64,000 nt of DNA, taken from contig JAPLIS010000013.1 in assembly GCA_026388985.1 (NCBI GenBank), forward strand, positions 46,269 to 110,268, read 5' to 3'. This DNA comes from Candidatus Babelota bacterium. Lineage in GTDB: Bacteria; Babelota; Babeliae; Babelales; Vermiphilaceae. The translations under genes were made by a program, and so were the position numbers. The number at the start of each line of letters is the position of its first letter. Within the stretch, counting starts at the first letter, position 1. Positions 53,726-63,975 of the stretch are shown here, one piece after another. The notes beneath the pieces are model-generated. The model saw nothing but the letters and a program-made list of their open reading frames with translations, ran no database searches and was not told the DNA's origin.

Positions 53726-55549
53726 CTAGAAATAAACGGTCATACCCAGATATGCTTCACTTTCTTTCATCGCATTTTTACCGAACAGCACTTGTCCAGC
53801 GCCGGCAAATAGTTCACAGAAGTTCCATCTATGAAATACTTCACTACGTAATTTATGTGTTACAGCGTCAGTGTTTTTTGATAAAAGAGAAGCATCATAC
53901 CCTTGCTGATCTACAGGCAATGAGCTATTTGGCCTGCCCAATAAATCATCTGGCGGCGGACAAGGCAAACACACTTTATTCTTACGTTTTGCCATTAAAT
54001 CATACCCAAACATGCAGCCCAATTCAGGATTACATGGATGGAAAAAGCTTAAATTGACGTGAGCAGTAATGTAACTCCATGAAATATCAACCCCAACAGT
54101 TGGCCCGATATTTTTAACCGTTGCCCCCTTATAAGGAGCTGCACGTTGTTCTGTCCGCTTGAATGCATGATGGAATGCTGCATCAACGTCAAAGGCAAAC
54201 CAGTTGCACACTTTCCAGCCACCATCCACCCCAAGTTTTAATTCAACGTGTGCGTTATTACCGGTTGATTGCAAGAATATGCGGTTTGCTTTATCTGTTT
54301 TGGTACCTGTTGGCAAACGTAATCCAATAATAGCATCGGCAAACCAGGTCGGTTGCTGATAGCCACCATATATTTCAGTAAATATATCACCCTGACCGGT
54401 TATACGTTCAGAAGCACCAAGATTAATACAGCCTGCTTGATTAAAAAAGGTAACAGGTGAGCTGACACCCAGTGCATTTACTTGTTCTAAAAGAGTAAAC
54501 AATTGCTGTGAAACGGGATTAGCACCCCCCGCTAAAGCCGCACCATCATTTGTTGCTTTTGGCACTATAAACAACAACCCTTGCGCGTCTCTATCTGAAC
54601 CTACTCCAAGCTCATAATCAATACCATCTTTAAAAAAAGCGATACTGCCATTACTTAATGCACCGTCTGCGGGCAATGCGCCAATAGAAGCACTCGGTGC
54701 TTTTCTAAATGGCTGATCAGGTAATTTGCCACTAAAACTTGCTATTGCATACACATTAGCCTGCTCAGCAGTGTTGCCCGAAACTGGTACGTTCATAGTT
54801 ACTGCACGATTTCCTACATTATACTCAACAAATGGAGTGCACCCAGCTGGCGCCGCTAAATTATAACTAAGCGTATTTAAAAAATCGAACCGCGCTGCAA
54901 AATCATATTGCCCTTCTCCTGGCGTTGTGCCCTCAACCACTTGCCGCATTCTAGCCACATCATCAACTGTTTCATACAACTGCTGATCTTGGTCACGTTC
55001 AATTTCAATCACTTTAATCGGCATACTTGCACGCCCACCAACACGCCACTGACCATTTTTACCCAATGTATAATTCGCATCGCCTCCAAAGTAGGCCCCA
55101 TACTCATTATATTCAAAGCGCGGCGTAATGCGGCTAAATCCTAAAGAAATATTTTCTTGTGCTTGTAAGGCGGGCTCGCATGGATCTTTTAACATGCCAC
55201 CAGGAAACGTTTCTTCGCCTCTAAATGCTTCTTTACCAAACCACAACGTTGAAAGCGATACTGTTTTATGGGTTACCTTGTCTTTACACGGCTCACATTC
55301 ATCATAAAACGATTTACTAGCAGAACGTCCGTACAATCCTTTAAATGATTCTAAGCGCCACTTGGTATCACAACGCTGAGTTGGCATCTGCTCCATCCAC
55401 CATGCATTTTCAACATGTTCAAGCGGAAAGTGAAGCGCCCCATGCTTAATAAAAGATAAAGGGGTTCTAAACTGACTCGTTGCTGCTTGCACCAGATCAC
55501 TACCTAATATAGTGATAACGAGTGCTACACGCATCATTGATTTATTCAT
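53726..55549 (-). CDS. Outer-membrane beta-barrel protein (porin-like)
   Basis: 607 residues with a signal peptide (VALVITILGSDLVQA), alternating hydrophobic/polar strands (ISLGFSRITPRFEYNEYGAYFG, HVELKLGVDGGWKVCNWFAFDVDAAF) and a C-terminal AYLGMTVYF ending in Phe, the usual BAM-recognition pattern. Several Cys (TQRCD, ECEPCKDK, VCLPCPPP) are unusual for a porin. A major outer-membrane protein is a reasonable inference. AAAGGAG precedes the ATG. The 1550-residue protein gene lies 42 nt upstream in the same direction. Confidence 0.78.
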   Translation of the reverse strand: MNKSMMRVALVITILGSDLVQAATSQFRTPLSFIKHGALHFPLEHVENAWWMEQMPTQRCDTKWRLESFKGLYGRSASKSFYDECEPCKDKVTHKTVSLSTLWFGKEAFRGEETFPGGMLKDPCEPALQAQENISLGFSRITPRFEYNEYGAYFGGDANYTLGKNGQWRVGGRASMPIKVIEIERDQDQQLYETVDDVARMRQVVEGTTPGEGQYDFAARFDFLNTLSYNLAAPAGCTPFVEYNVGNRAVTMNVPVSGNTAEQANVYAIASFSGKLPDQPFRKAPSASIGALPADGALSNGSIAFFKDGIDYELGVGSDRDAQGLLFIVPKATNDGAALAGGANPVSQQLFTLLEQVNALGVSSPVTFFNQAGCINLGASERITGQGDIFTEIYGGYQQPTWFADAIIGLRLPTGTKTDKANRIFLQSTGNNAHVELKLGVDGGWKVCNWFAFDVDAAFHHAFKRTEQRAAPYKGATVKNIGPTVGVDISWSYITAHVNLSFFHPCNPELGCMFGYDLMAKRKNKVCLPCPPPDDLLGRPNSSLPVDQQGYDASLLSKNTDAVTHKLRSEVFHRWNFCELFAGAGQVLFGKNAMKESEAYLGMTVYF

Positions 55550-55591
55550 TATTCTCCTTTGTGTGTTTATTCACGTATTATGCTGTTTTTT

Positions 55592-58500
55592 TTAAGCTAT
55601 TTGGGTTGCTAACAATAAAGCACCCGGTGCTTGTTGCGCCACATTTATTTTAACATATACAGCACCGATATCAGCTGCACGCTCTACTTTCTGTTCGTTT
55701 TCGCCACCATGAATATCAAGAAGCGTATTAACACTTGCTCGTCCAATCATGCCACGGTCAACATACCCAACACGTAACTCTGTAGTAATACCACTTGATT
55801 CTAGTTGATCAATTGCCGCATTACCCAAATTTGCATCTCGACTTGCAGCATCTTGTGTTGCTTCTGCTGTTTTACTATTTTCAAACAACTCAGCTGCACT
55901 CACATCTCTTAATTGCTTATCTCCCAACAATGCTCTTGATGCCAATATACCTACCTGCATGTTACGGTGAACCGCATCTTTATAGGTACTAGTACTTACA
56001 TCGACAGCACCGTCTTTATCTAATACTATCGGATGGAACGCTCCTGCCCCTCGTCTGAGCAATACTAGGTTGCCGCCACCATGAATATTTGCTTCAGGCA
56101 CTCTACTTAAACGAGGTGGCACTAATAAACTATAAAGAACCTGTTTCGCTTCACGTGCATTATTTTGACCAATCACCATTAAATGAGCCCGCGCATCATC
56201 TCCTGCATAAATCTGCGCATGTGAAAATAAGCCCTTTTGTATATCGATAGTAATCTGCGATACATCATGCAACACATCAATAAGCCAGTTGTTTGGTTTA
56301 TCAGTAGCGCAACGACGTACAATGCCACTATTTAAGCCTAAGAATGCTTGCTCTCCCATGAAAAATTGCGCATTAAGCCCATTCACCACTAGATTAAACT
56401 GTACATCATGCCCGACGCGGTGCTCTGTATTACCGATTTGCAGTGAACCACCTTGATCAACAGCATCACCGCCTAATGAAAAGAGCGCATTATCTTTCAG
56501 TTCAATAGTGATATCGGTAACATCCAAAGAGCATCCATAATTTTTATGGAAAGTACATTGGAGAGCTTTATCATTATCACAACATAAAGCGTCTTCTATT
56601 CTGCTAGAAAAAATGTCTTTTTTGTCAACATATGTTTCAATACCAACAAATGCCCCTTTATCAATAAATAGGCGCGCATCATCGATCATTTGAAGAGTAC
56701 CTTGGCCCTGTATTTTAACGCGGAACGCATCAGTGTTTTTTAAATCATCTTCAACATCAATAAGCGGCGCAAACTTATTGTGATTCATTTCTCCATCTAC
56801 TGGTACAAGCGGGTTACCCTCTTCTTGCTCTCTACCTAAACGAACACACCGACACATATCATCTAAAGAAGGCTCCATCACCACTACTGAATCGTTAGCA
56901 ATTTGCAATACACCACCACCCATCACAATAGATGAGCCTGGCTCCATAACAATATGTATTTGTCCACCAAAACGAACAATATCACGTGGATCGTCAAATG
57001 ACTGGAAATCAAGAATACCTGTTGAAGTTACTCGTATGGTACGGGGACCATTAGAAGAAATATCTAATACATCTGTACCACTCACAAAGTGAGGCCCTTT
57101 AACAAAAACACAGCGATTAGCAATCACCATATCATGGTTTAATTCAACGTGACCACTGCCATCAGCTATAATAGTAACCCCATCAATGCCCAATGTAGAT
57201 GCTGCATAGACTGAATCTGATTCATCAGTTAATGACCCTAAACCAATAGAGCCATTATTTTTAAGAACAACTACTGCTGCGGGGATTTCACCACTATGAT
57301 TGGTTGGAGCAAATACTAATTCTTTGATAGTACCACCATCAACCAACAACTGTGCTTCATCGCCTATACGTGAACCCTGTATCTGAAACTCATTCACCGT
57401 ACCGCGCACGTTGGCCAGAGCAGTGATATTTTCTTGTTTAGCTTTAACACTATCACATATGTTTGCACTCGGTACTCTATAGGGGCGATACTGACTATTA
57501 TACCATGCATTACCCTTGTAATCGCGTGTAGTACCAATCCAGTTAAAAATATAATGAGCTATACTTTCATCACAATCAACTACTACCTGCTGCATATCAT
57601 CAGTCAAATTTAACTTCCAATCTGCAATACCAACCAATGGTCCAAAGGTTACCTGTTTTGATGGTAAATCAACAAAACCACCCATGCTACGGGTTACCAT
57701 AGCATTTATAGAAGCACGATAACATTTACCAATCCCAAACAGACCATTTTGATCAACGAATATGCCGCCTTGGCCGGTGATATGTGCTTGATTTGGATCA
57801 CATAATGATCCACCACGAGCACTAATAGCAAAGTAATTGCCATTAATAAACAACGTTGGTGTTGTGCCACACTCAAAAGCAGTGTCATCACAGTCAGTAA
57901 CATGAGAACCTACTGAAATATTACTATTGTGACCAAGATAAATACTATTTACCCCTGGTTGCTTAGAAACTTTACCAGATTTTTTAACACACTCTATAAT
58001 ATCTGACTTATTAGCCGCTGTTTCTAATGATAATATGTGTGCAGTTGAGCAGTAATCACCCTCATCTAATTGTATCACATCTAAGTGGGCATCACGATTG
58101 ATCACCGTACAGTCATCACATGCTGTTGCACCAATCTGTGTTCCCAATATCATGTTACGCCCAAAGCCATTATCTAATAACATGCCATTTTGGTAAAAAA
58201 CTAATGCACTACAGTTATCAAGAGATTTATTGTCTTCTCCTATTAAGTTTGGCACGCGTACATCAACACCGGTAAATGCAATATCTGAATGAATATCTAG
58301 ACGAGAGTTAAACAATGAGATAGAAGGTCGGCACGCAGAAAGAAGCTCTTGCTCGCATGACAATAAAGACTCATCTTCTTGCGTGTTGCTACGGAATGCT
58401 TGACCGCACCCCAATTTCCATTTTTCACCACCAACATATGTTGGCTCTGAAAGTATATCATTTTTTTCTAGTACATGGTGAAGCGCATCAGTATGAACCA

Positions 58501-60244
58501 ATGATGTTTTATAAATATTGACCGTATCATTAATTAAGCATGCTGCTTTATTATAAGTCAGATAACCACCAAACCGTTCATAGTCGCCACATGAAGGAGC
58601 CGGATGACGATTAAACGTACGCGCAGGAAATTGTGTCCTATCATCACCATGAAACAGTTCGCCTCCACATAAACTCACCTGCAAAGAAAGAACCTCAATT
58701 TTAGAGTTTTCTTTATCGCAATTATTTTTACCATATACGTTTAATGGAGCTTCAACAACAAGCACATAGTTACCAACGCCACGAGTAATAGAGAGTGGAT
58801 CAACAATATAATCACGCTCAACGCCATAATCACAAGAATTGCCCAAATAACCTGACCGTAAAAATAATCCCGCATGCTTACCAAAACGAATTTCTGCCGG
58901 GCATGCATCTGGATTATTATTACCATCAACAATAAAGGCTGAACCATTGCGCTCTTTTAATAATCGCTTAGCTGAAACAGAAAAATCATCATATTTTTCT
59001 ACTGATTTAAGCGTAGTTGGGCATACGTTTTTTTCTAATGCTATATAATCAAGAAATGTTTCATCTGAAATAGCAAGAACACCATTGGCACCCAAAACAA
59101 ACCCTAAACGAATACCATTAAACGCTCCCTTATGACGCAGCTTATCGGTACGCGTTTGCAGATGGCAGAAAGGATCACTCAATAATTCTGACAATGTAGA
59201 GTTAGCGTTTTCAACCCGCAAACCACCTTGTTTTTTCTTTTCATCTTTACATTCAGGTAACGCAACCTTAACACGAGTAACCGCTTTATGACCCGCAGCA
59301 ACAGATAATTTAATATCATGCAACGTAAATTTTTGCTTATATAAATAGGTATCATAGATAAAACTATTATCAGCACTATCGCATTCTACTTGCTTGTTTT
59401 TTCTTATTTTTACCCAATGTCCCGCCGTTACTAATGCGCCACCATCATGGATACGAACAAGCATGGTTCCTGGACATGGCATCTTATCTGATGGAGCCAC
59501 ATTACTTGGATCAAAAACGATACGACCTTTGTCTTCAGCTATAAAAAGATTATTCTGCTGAGAAAGGTAACTGAGCAAAGAACCTTTATGGATAGCAATA
59601 ACTACATCTTTTGCTTCATCACTTTCTGGTACTACTACATCTTCTGATGGCTCAGCTGCGTCATTTTTTTCTTTTATATCTTCTTCTGATGATTCATCAA
59701 CAGATGCTGTCGGAAGGCATTGCGCACCATGGTAACGCTTAAAGCTTAATGTTGGCTTTTCATTTGTTCCATAACATGCATCATCCATCAATACAAATGC
59801 TTTAACCGGATGCCTATCTGCACCAAAGTTAACTGACTGACCCCCAGTTATTTCAAAGTTTATAGATCCTAATCCACCAAAAGTAACCAACAATGGGCTA
59901 TCATTACTTTTACCCAATAAAGAAAATTCATGATCAACCTTAACAGTTACGGTATACCCACTATGAGCAACAAACCGGAGCTGAGTATGCTTTTGACCCT
60001 CAAGAATAGCATCTCCACATAATACTACTTCAATATTACCCGTATCAGCCGTAATGGTATAGGTATCTGAATTTAAATGTGTTGTTCCCGTACCAATAGT
60101 AACCAGAGGGTTATCCGAGGCTTTATAACAATATTTATTCGGTTCAAACGTCGCAGTACATCCATTACCCCTTACTATCCCACTACTGCCTACACACAAC
60201 ATCACTGACATTGCTGCATAAGATACCCATAGACTTCTTCTCAT
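55592..60244 (-). CDS. Very large exported Cys-containing surface protein
   Basis: 1550 residues from ATG 60244 (AAGGA upstream). Signal peptide (MRRSLWVSYAAMSVMLCVGSSGIVRG), then a long beta-rich sequence with many short Gly/Asn/Asp turns and repeated themes (LFIDKGAFVGIE, SIGLGSLTD, GHVELNHDMVIA) like right-handed beta-helix adhesins. About 50 Cys are spread along it. There is no C-terminal autotransporter barrel (the end is ALLLATQIA), no LPxTG and no PEP-CTERM motif. It precedes the beta-barrel gene by 42 nt in the same direction, so the two could form an export/anchor pair. Function unknown; a surface or adhesin role is inferred. Confidence 0.75.
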   Translation of the reverse strand: MRRSLWVSYAAMSVMLCVGSSGIVRGNGCTATFEPNKYCYKASDNPLVTIGTGTTHLNSDTYTITADTGNIEVVLCGDAILEGQKHTQLRFVAHSGYTVTVKVDHEFSLLGKSNDSPLLVTFGGLGSINFEITGGQSVNFGADRHPVKAFVLMDDACYGTNEKPTLSFKRYHGAQCLPTASVDESSEEDIKEKNDAAEPSEDVVVPESDEAKDVVIAIHKGSLLSYLSQQNNLFIAEDKGRIVFDPSNVAPSDKMPCPGTMLVRIHDGGALVTAGHWVKIRKNKQVECDSADNSFIYDTYLYKQKFTLHDIKLSVAAGHKAVTRVKVALPECKDEKKKQGGLRVENANSTLSELLSDPFCHLQTRTDKLRHKGAFNGIRLGFVLGANGVLAISDETFLDYIALEKNVCPTTLKSVEKYDDFSVSAKRLLKERNGSAFIVDGNNNPDACPAEIRFGKHAGLFLRSGYLGNSCDYGVERDYIVDPLSITRGVGNYVLVVEAPLNVYGKNNCDKENSKIEVLSLQVSLCGGELFHGDDRTQFPARTFNRHPAPSCGDYERFGGYLTYNKAACLINDTVNIYKTSLVHTDALHHVLEKNDILSEPTYVGGEKWKLGCGQAFRSNTQEDESLLSCEQELLSACRPSISLFNSRLDIHSDIAFTGVDVRVPNLIGEDNKSLDNCSALVFYQNGMLLDNGFGRNMILGTQIGATACDDCTVINRDAHLDVIQLDEGDYCSTAHILSLETAANKSDIIECVKKSGKVSKQPGVNSIYLGHNSNISVGSHVTDCDDTAFECGTTPTLFINGNYFAISARGGSLCDPNQAHITGQGGIFVDQNGLFGIGKCYRASINAMVTRSMGGFVDLPSKQVTFGPLVGIADWKLNLTDDMQQVVVDCDESIAHYIFNWIGTTRDYKGNAWYNSQYRPYRVPSANICDSVKAKQENITALANVRGTVNEFQIQGSRIGDEAQLLVDGGTIKELVFAPTNHSGEIPAAVVVLKNNGSIGLGSLTDESDSVYAASTLGIDGVTIIADGSGHVELNHDMVIANRCVFVKGPHFVSGTDVLDISSNGPRTIRVTSTGILDFQSFDDPRDIVRFGGQIHIVMEPGSSIVMGGGVLQIANDSVVVMEPSLDDMCRCVRLGREQEEGNPLVPVDGEMNHNKFAPLIDVEDDLKNTDAFRVKIQGQGTLQMIDDARLFIDKGAFVGIETYVDKKDIFSSRIEDALCCDNDKALQCTFHKNYGCSLDVTDITIELKDNALFSLGGDAVDQGGSLQIGNTEHRVGHDVQFNLVVNGLNAQFFMGEQAFLGLNSGIVRRCATDKPNNWLIDVLHDVSQITIDIQKGLFSHAQIYAGDDARAHLMVIGQNNAREAKQVLYSLLVPPRLSRVPEANIHGGGNLVLLRRGAGAFHPIVLDKDGAVDVSTSTYKDAVHRNMQVGILASRALLGDKQLRDVSAAELFENSKTAEATQDAASRDANLGNAAIDQLESSGITTELRVGYVDRGMIGRASVNTLLDIHGGENEQKVERAADIGAVYVKINVAQQAPGALLLATQIA

Positions 60245-60253
60245 AGCACTCAT

Positions 60254-60582
60254 CCTTTTTTAAAACTGTTGCAATTATGAAACTACATACTCTAAACTAA
60301 TTGACCTTTTTTTTAGGTTCTTAGAACTTTTAGCTTTTTTAAATACGTATGTCAAGACGAATATAATGAGAATAAAGGTATAGAGCACAGCTATGGTTCA
60401 TCTTTTTGAGATACCAACATACAACCAACTAGCTTTACGCAGACATGCATAATAATTTTTGACATTACCCACAATCACTATATACTTCACCATCATCATC
60501 AACCATCTGATAATAGCGATCTGGTCGATGCAATGAAAGAAATATCTTACTAACACAACTGTCTTTTTACCGGAGTATCTGC
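60254..60582. other. Divergent intergenic region
   Basis: About 330 nt between the large surface-protein gene and speE, with no gene. It must hold promoters for both. A small GTTCTTAGAAC palindrome near 60318 is the only repeat I see. Confidence 0.6.
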
Positions 60583-61572
60583 ATGATCAATGCTTTTTCA
60601 CGCGCACACCTAGTTTCACTACTTTCTCTTGTTGTTTCTACCAGCAGTATCTGTAACAGCCCTGAAATAATAAAACAGGGTGTTGAAACTAATAAAGAAA
60701 AACAACGTTCTTACTGGACAAATGAAGATGGTACACAGGTGTTTCGTGAAGACTTAGATCCAATAAATGGCTTACGTGCAACAGTAACTATTAAAAATAA
60801 ACTTGATCACGTACAATCAGAATACCAATGCATTGAAGTATATGACACCCAACCAGTTGGTAAAATGTTAGTGATTGATGGCATTATTCAACTCACCGAA
60901 TATGATAACGCTGCTTACCATGAAATGATTGTCCATGTACCCATGCAAGCACATCCTAATCCACGCAAAGTGTTGATCATTGGTGGTGGCGATGGAGGCA
61001 CTTTATCTGAAGTAGTAAAATATAATCAAGTAGAAGAAATTGTTATTTGTGACATTGACCCAATGGTACGCCAAACGGCCGGTACATACTTCCCAGATTT
61101 TGCCGCTGCTTACTTAGATCCACGTGTTACCTCATTGCATCAGGATGGCACTGTATTTATACAACAATTCAACAATCATTTTGATGTAATCATTATTGAT
61201 TGTACCGATTTTTATGGCGTTTCAGCCGTATTGGCACGTAAAGAATTTTATGAAAATATAGGTAAAGCGCTTACTCAAGATGGCATAGTTGTGGTACAAG
61301 CAGAATCGCTGTATTATGATCGTCATTTTATTGCAAGCTTATACCAAAACATTGCTACCATTTTGCCTCAAGCTGGTTACTATAACACATTAGTGCCTAC
61401 CTACCCCAGTGGCGTTATAGGATTTGTATTTGGTTCAAAAAAATATAGCCCTACGGAATTACTCAGCACAACTGCATCACGTGTGCCACAGGGCTTAGTA
61501 TACTATAACCAAGAAATACACGCGGGCAGCTTTGCATTACCTAATTTCTTTAAAGAGTGCTTACAAAAATAA
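60583..61572 (+). CDS. speE: Spermidine synthase with N-terminal signal sequence
   Basis: 329 residues. The SpeE core is clear: IEVYDTQPVGKMLVIDGIIQ, TEYDNAAYHEMIVH, the SAM-binding loop LIIGGGDGGT and the catalytic Asp in DVIIIDCTDFYG. It adds aminopropyl from decarboxylated SAM to putrescine. An extra N-terminus of about 40 residues carries a hydrophobic signal (MINAFSRAHLVSLLSLVVSTSS). CGGAG lies 7 nt before this ATG and there is no other Met until well inside the core. Export of a polyamine synthase is highly unusual. speD follows after a terminator. Confidence 0.93.
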   Translation: MINAFSRAHLVSLLSLVVSTSSICNSPEIIKQGVETNKEKQRSYWTNEDGTQVFREDLDPINGLRATVTIKNKLDHVQSEYQCIEVYDTQPVGKMLVIDGIIQLTEYDNAAYHEMIVHVPMQAHPNPRKVLIIGGGDGGTLSEVVKYNQVEEIVICDIDPMVRQTAGTYFPDFAAAYLDPRVTSLHQDGTVFIQQFNNHFDVIIIDCTDFYGVSAVLARKEFYENIGKALTQDGIVVVQAESLYYDRHFIASLYQNIATILPQAGYYNTLVPTYPSGVIGFVFGSKKYSPTELLSTTASRVPQGLVYYNQEIHAGSFALPNFFKECLQK

Positions 61573-61591
61573 TTGAGTCTATCTTTTTAGC

Positions 61592-61629
61592 AGGGCACAA
61601 AAAAAGAATTTTGTGCCCTATTTTTTTTA
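61592..61629 (+). terminator. Terminator between speE and speD
   Basis: AGGGCACAAAA (61592-61602) pairs with TTTTGTGCCCT (61609-61619), followed by A and eight T. speD must then have its own promoter or depend on read-through. Confidence 0.9.
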
Positions 61630-61705
61630 CACTACTATAATACACATTTTGCTATCAGCCCGACATACTAATCACCACCTTAATCTGCACACAGGAACCA
61701 GTTCT

Positions 61706-62221
61706 ATGAACCCTACCTATTTTTTTATACGCACATTTTTATTTTTTTCTTGCATTGTTACCTGCCCTCTATTATCTCAGTCCCCTTCGCTCTTACCCAT
61801 GCATCAAACAATTGCGATGGAATCTCTTGATTTACGTGCCATCAAAGAATGTGCGGGCAGATCACGGTTAGGGCATCATTTGGTTATTGATCTTGTTGGC
61901 TGCAATCCTGAAAAGATTAAGCATGTCGAAATAGTTGAACAGATTATGGTTAAAGCTGCCATTGCGGCACGTGCAACGATTGTTTCTCACCATTTTAAAC
62001 AGTTTGAACCCTTTGGCGTAAGTGGCGCCATAGTACTTGCTGAATCACATCTTACCATTCACACCTGGCCCGAAGTTGATGGCTACTGCGCCATTGATAT
62101 TTTTACCTGTGGCAACACCGATAATTTTGCTGCTCTTGAAGTGTTAAAACAAGAGTTTGAGGCGCAAGAATGCATAGTGGTAGACATTGAACGGGGCAAA
62201 CAAAAAAAAATACAGGGTTAA
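61706..62221 (+). CDS. speD: S-adenosylmethionine decarboxylase with signal sequence
   Basis: 171 residues from ATG 61706 (AGGAA 9 nt upstream). The core from LGHHLVIDLVGC is the bacterial class 1b SpeD. It has the self-cleavage site ESHLTIHTWPE (Ser becomes pyruvoyl), the downstream Cys in DIFTCGN and the RARATIV-type ATIVSHHF segment. It supplies decarboxylated SAM to SpeE. The first about 30 residues (MNPTYFFIRTFLFFSCIVTCPLLS) form a Sec-type signal absent in normal SpeD. An internal ATG (MESLDLRAIKE) lacks a Shine-Dalgarno. Both enzymes of the pathway thus seem exported. Confidence 0.93.
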   Translation: MNPTYFFIRTFLFFSCIVTCPLLSQSPSLLPMHQTIAMESLDLRAIKECAGRSRLGHHLVIDLVGCNPEKIKHVEIVEQIMVKAAIAARATIVSHHFKQFEPFGVSGAIVLAESHLTIHTWPEVDGYCAIDIFTCGNTDNFAALEVLKQEFEAQECIVVDIERGKQKKIQG

Positions 62222-62244
62222 TACTATTTTATTTTGTTTAGACA

Positions 62245-62278
62245 AAAGAAGCTCCTGGTGTGTGCCAAGAGCTTCTTT
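62245..62278. terminator. Terminator between convergent speD and delta-60 gene
   Basis: AAAGAAGCTC (62245-62254)/GAGCTTCTTT (62269-62278), 10 bp, continued inward by TGG/CCA. Confidence 0.85.
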
Positions 62279-62325
62279 CTCTGTGTTTATATCAGTTTAC
62301 AATCTATGGTATCTGTTCACGTTTT

Positions 62326-63975
62326 TTAGCAGCATGGTTGGCATTGGTTGTAACGGGCTAAGGCGAATGATGAGCCGCTCGCGCTATTAACGTCCAAATT
62401 GCTATATCCAGCAGCAACTATCGCACCATTCTTTTGTATCGCTACTGCTCTTGCTGAATCATCTTTATCATCTACTCCTATACTCGTAACAACTTTCCCC
62501 GTTTTATCTTCACCAAAGCTTTTGTCTAAACAACCATTACTATTATAACGCGCCAAAGCAAATATTGATCTATCACCCGAGCCCTGTCTCTTCAAAACAT
62601 TTTGTTTAACATCAGTTTCTCCCGCAACCACTATTTTGCAGGCGTTAGTGCAATCATGTTCTAATGCAGCTGCAAAAGCATAACTAGGTTTTGCCTTACC
62701 CTCTTTATCCGTAAAAGAAGTTGTCACCAGGCCATTGCCATTAGGGCCAAAGTTTGTATCAAGTTTTCCACTATCGGTGTATCCGGCTAATGCAAAGTCA
62801 TAATATGGATCCCGAAAACCTGTATCATTCACACTACTATACCCCACAGCAACTATCTTGGTGCTATCAGCACAACTGAAACAATCTTGACAGTCTTCTA
62901 GCAACACAAGTGCGCAAGCAAAGTCATTACTCGTATTGTTTCCTGAAAAATCAGTAATTACTTTGCCATCATGGTTAGGGCCAAAGCTGGTATCTAACGA
63001 GCCATCAGTGTTATAGCGAGCTAACGCAAAGTTATTCGAATTCCCGTTATAACCCGCAACCACTATTTTGCCATTTTTTTGTATTTTAACTGCTTTTGCA
63101 GAAGAAATTTCTATCTTATCACTAGTTGAAACTGGCAAGCAACATGCATACCCGGGCTGAATACCAAGCGGGACATCAGAAAAACCGGTCAACACTATGC
63201 CTGTGCCATCGCAACCAAACGTTGTATCAAGGATCCCATCACAGGTGTAGCGAGCAATCATAAAATATGATGTTGCCTTCGATAACCTACTAAATCCAAC
63301 AACCACTATTTTGCCATCATCTTGTATTGCAACGGCGTTAGCTTGGGCAATCCAACCAATAATCGGGCTTTGTGTTCTGACAACACCTTTTTTATCTTCA
63401 CCAAAACTGGTGTCTAACGTGCCATCACAATTATAGCGCGCTATGGCAAAGCTCGAGCTTCCGCTTTCTTGATCTCCTGAAGAACCAACAACCACCAATT
63501 TGCAATTGGCATTGCAATCAGTTTCACACTCTGGTTTGCAACTAAAATCACACGGATTGCAGTTTTTTTGTACTGCAATGGCATTGGCTATATCATTGCT
63601 AGGATTTGAAAAACCTAAAACAGTAGCAAAATTAGTCAACACTCTGCCACTATCATCAGTGCCAAAAGTATGATCTAAAAAGCCATAGGGAGTGTAACCT
63701 GCCAGGGCGAAATCATAGCTGTAGCAGTTCTGACCATTCTTATTACTATAACCAGCGGCCACTATCCTGCCACACGGCAGCTCAACCACGCCCCGTGCTT
63801 GATCAGTTTCAGTGCAATTTTGATTCACACCAAAACTAGTTACCACTTTGCCGTGATTACCAAACGTAACATCCAAAGAGCCATCAACATTCTTGCACAA
63901 CGGCTTGCAACTCACTGCATGCCCCATATACACTGGCAACATCAATGATACCAATAACAATTGTAGTTTATTCAT
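62326..63975 (-). CDS. Exported delta-60 repeat protein
   Basis: 549 residues with a signal peptide (MNKLQLLLVSLMLPVYMGHA) and seven units built on LDxxFG (SLDVTFGNHGKV, FLDHTFGTDD, TLDTSFGEDK, ILDTTFGCDG, SLDTSFGPNHDG, KLDTNFGPNG, CLDKSFGEDK), each with an IVVAGYS and FALARYN strand. This is the delta-60 repeat, predicted to form a beta-propeller-like surface protein. Cys pairs in some units suggest disulfides. AAGGAA lies upstream of the ATG. Function unknown. Confidence 0.9.
   Translation of the reverse strand: MNKLQLLLVSLMLPVYMGHAVSCKPLCKNVDGSLDVTFGNHGKVVTSFGVNQNCTETDQARGVVELPCGRIVAAGYSNKNGQNCYSYDFALAGYTPYGFLDHTFGTDDSGRVLTNFATVLGFSNPSNDIANAIAVQKNCNPCDFSCKPECETDCNANCKLVVVGSSGDQESGSSSFAIARYNCDGTLDTSFGEDKKGVVRTQSPIIGWIAQANAVAIQDDGKIVVVGFSRLSKATSYFMIARYTCDGILDTTFGCDGTGIVLTGFSDVPLGIQPGYACCLPVSTSDKIEISSAKAVKIQKNGKIVVAGYNGNSNNFALARYNTDGSLDTSFGPNHDGKVITDFSGNNTSNDFACALVLLEDCQDCFSCADSTKIVAVGYSSVNDTGFRDPYYDFALAGYTDSGKLDTNFGPNGNGLVTTSFTDKEGKAKPSYAFAAALEHDCTNACKIVVAGETDVKQNVLKRQGSGDRSIFALARYNSNGCLDKSFGEDKTGKVVTSIGVDDKDDSARAVAIQKNGAIVAAGYSNLDVNSASGSSFALARYNQCQPCC

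Noticed and set aside
53608..54057. 149-codon plus-strand frame opposite the beta-barrel gene
   Set aside because: It lies antisense to a well-supported gene and its translation has no recognisable features.
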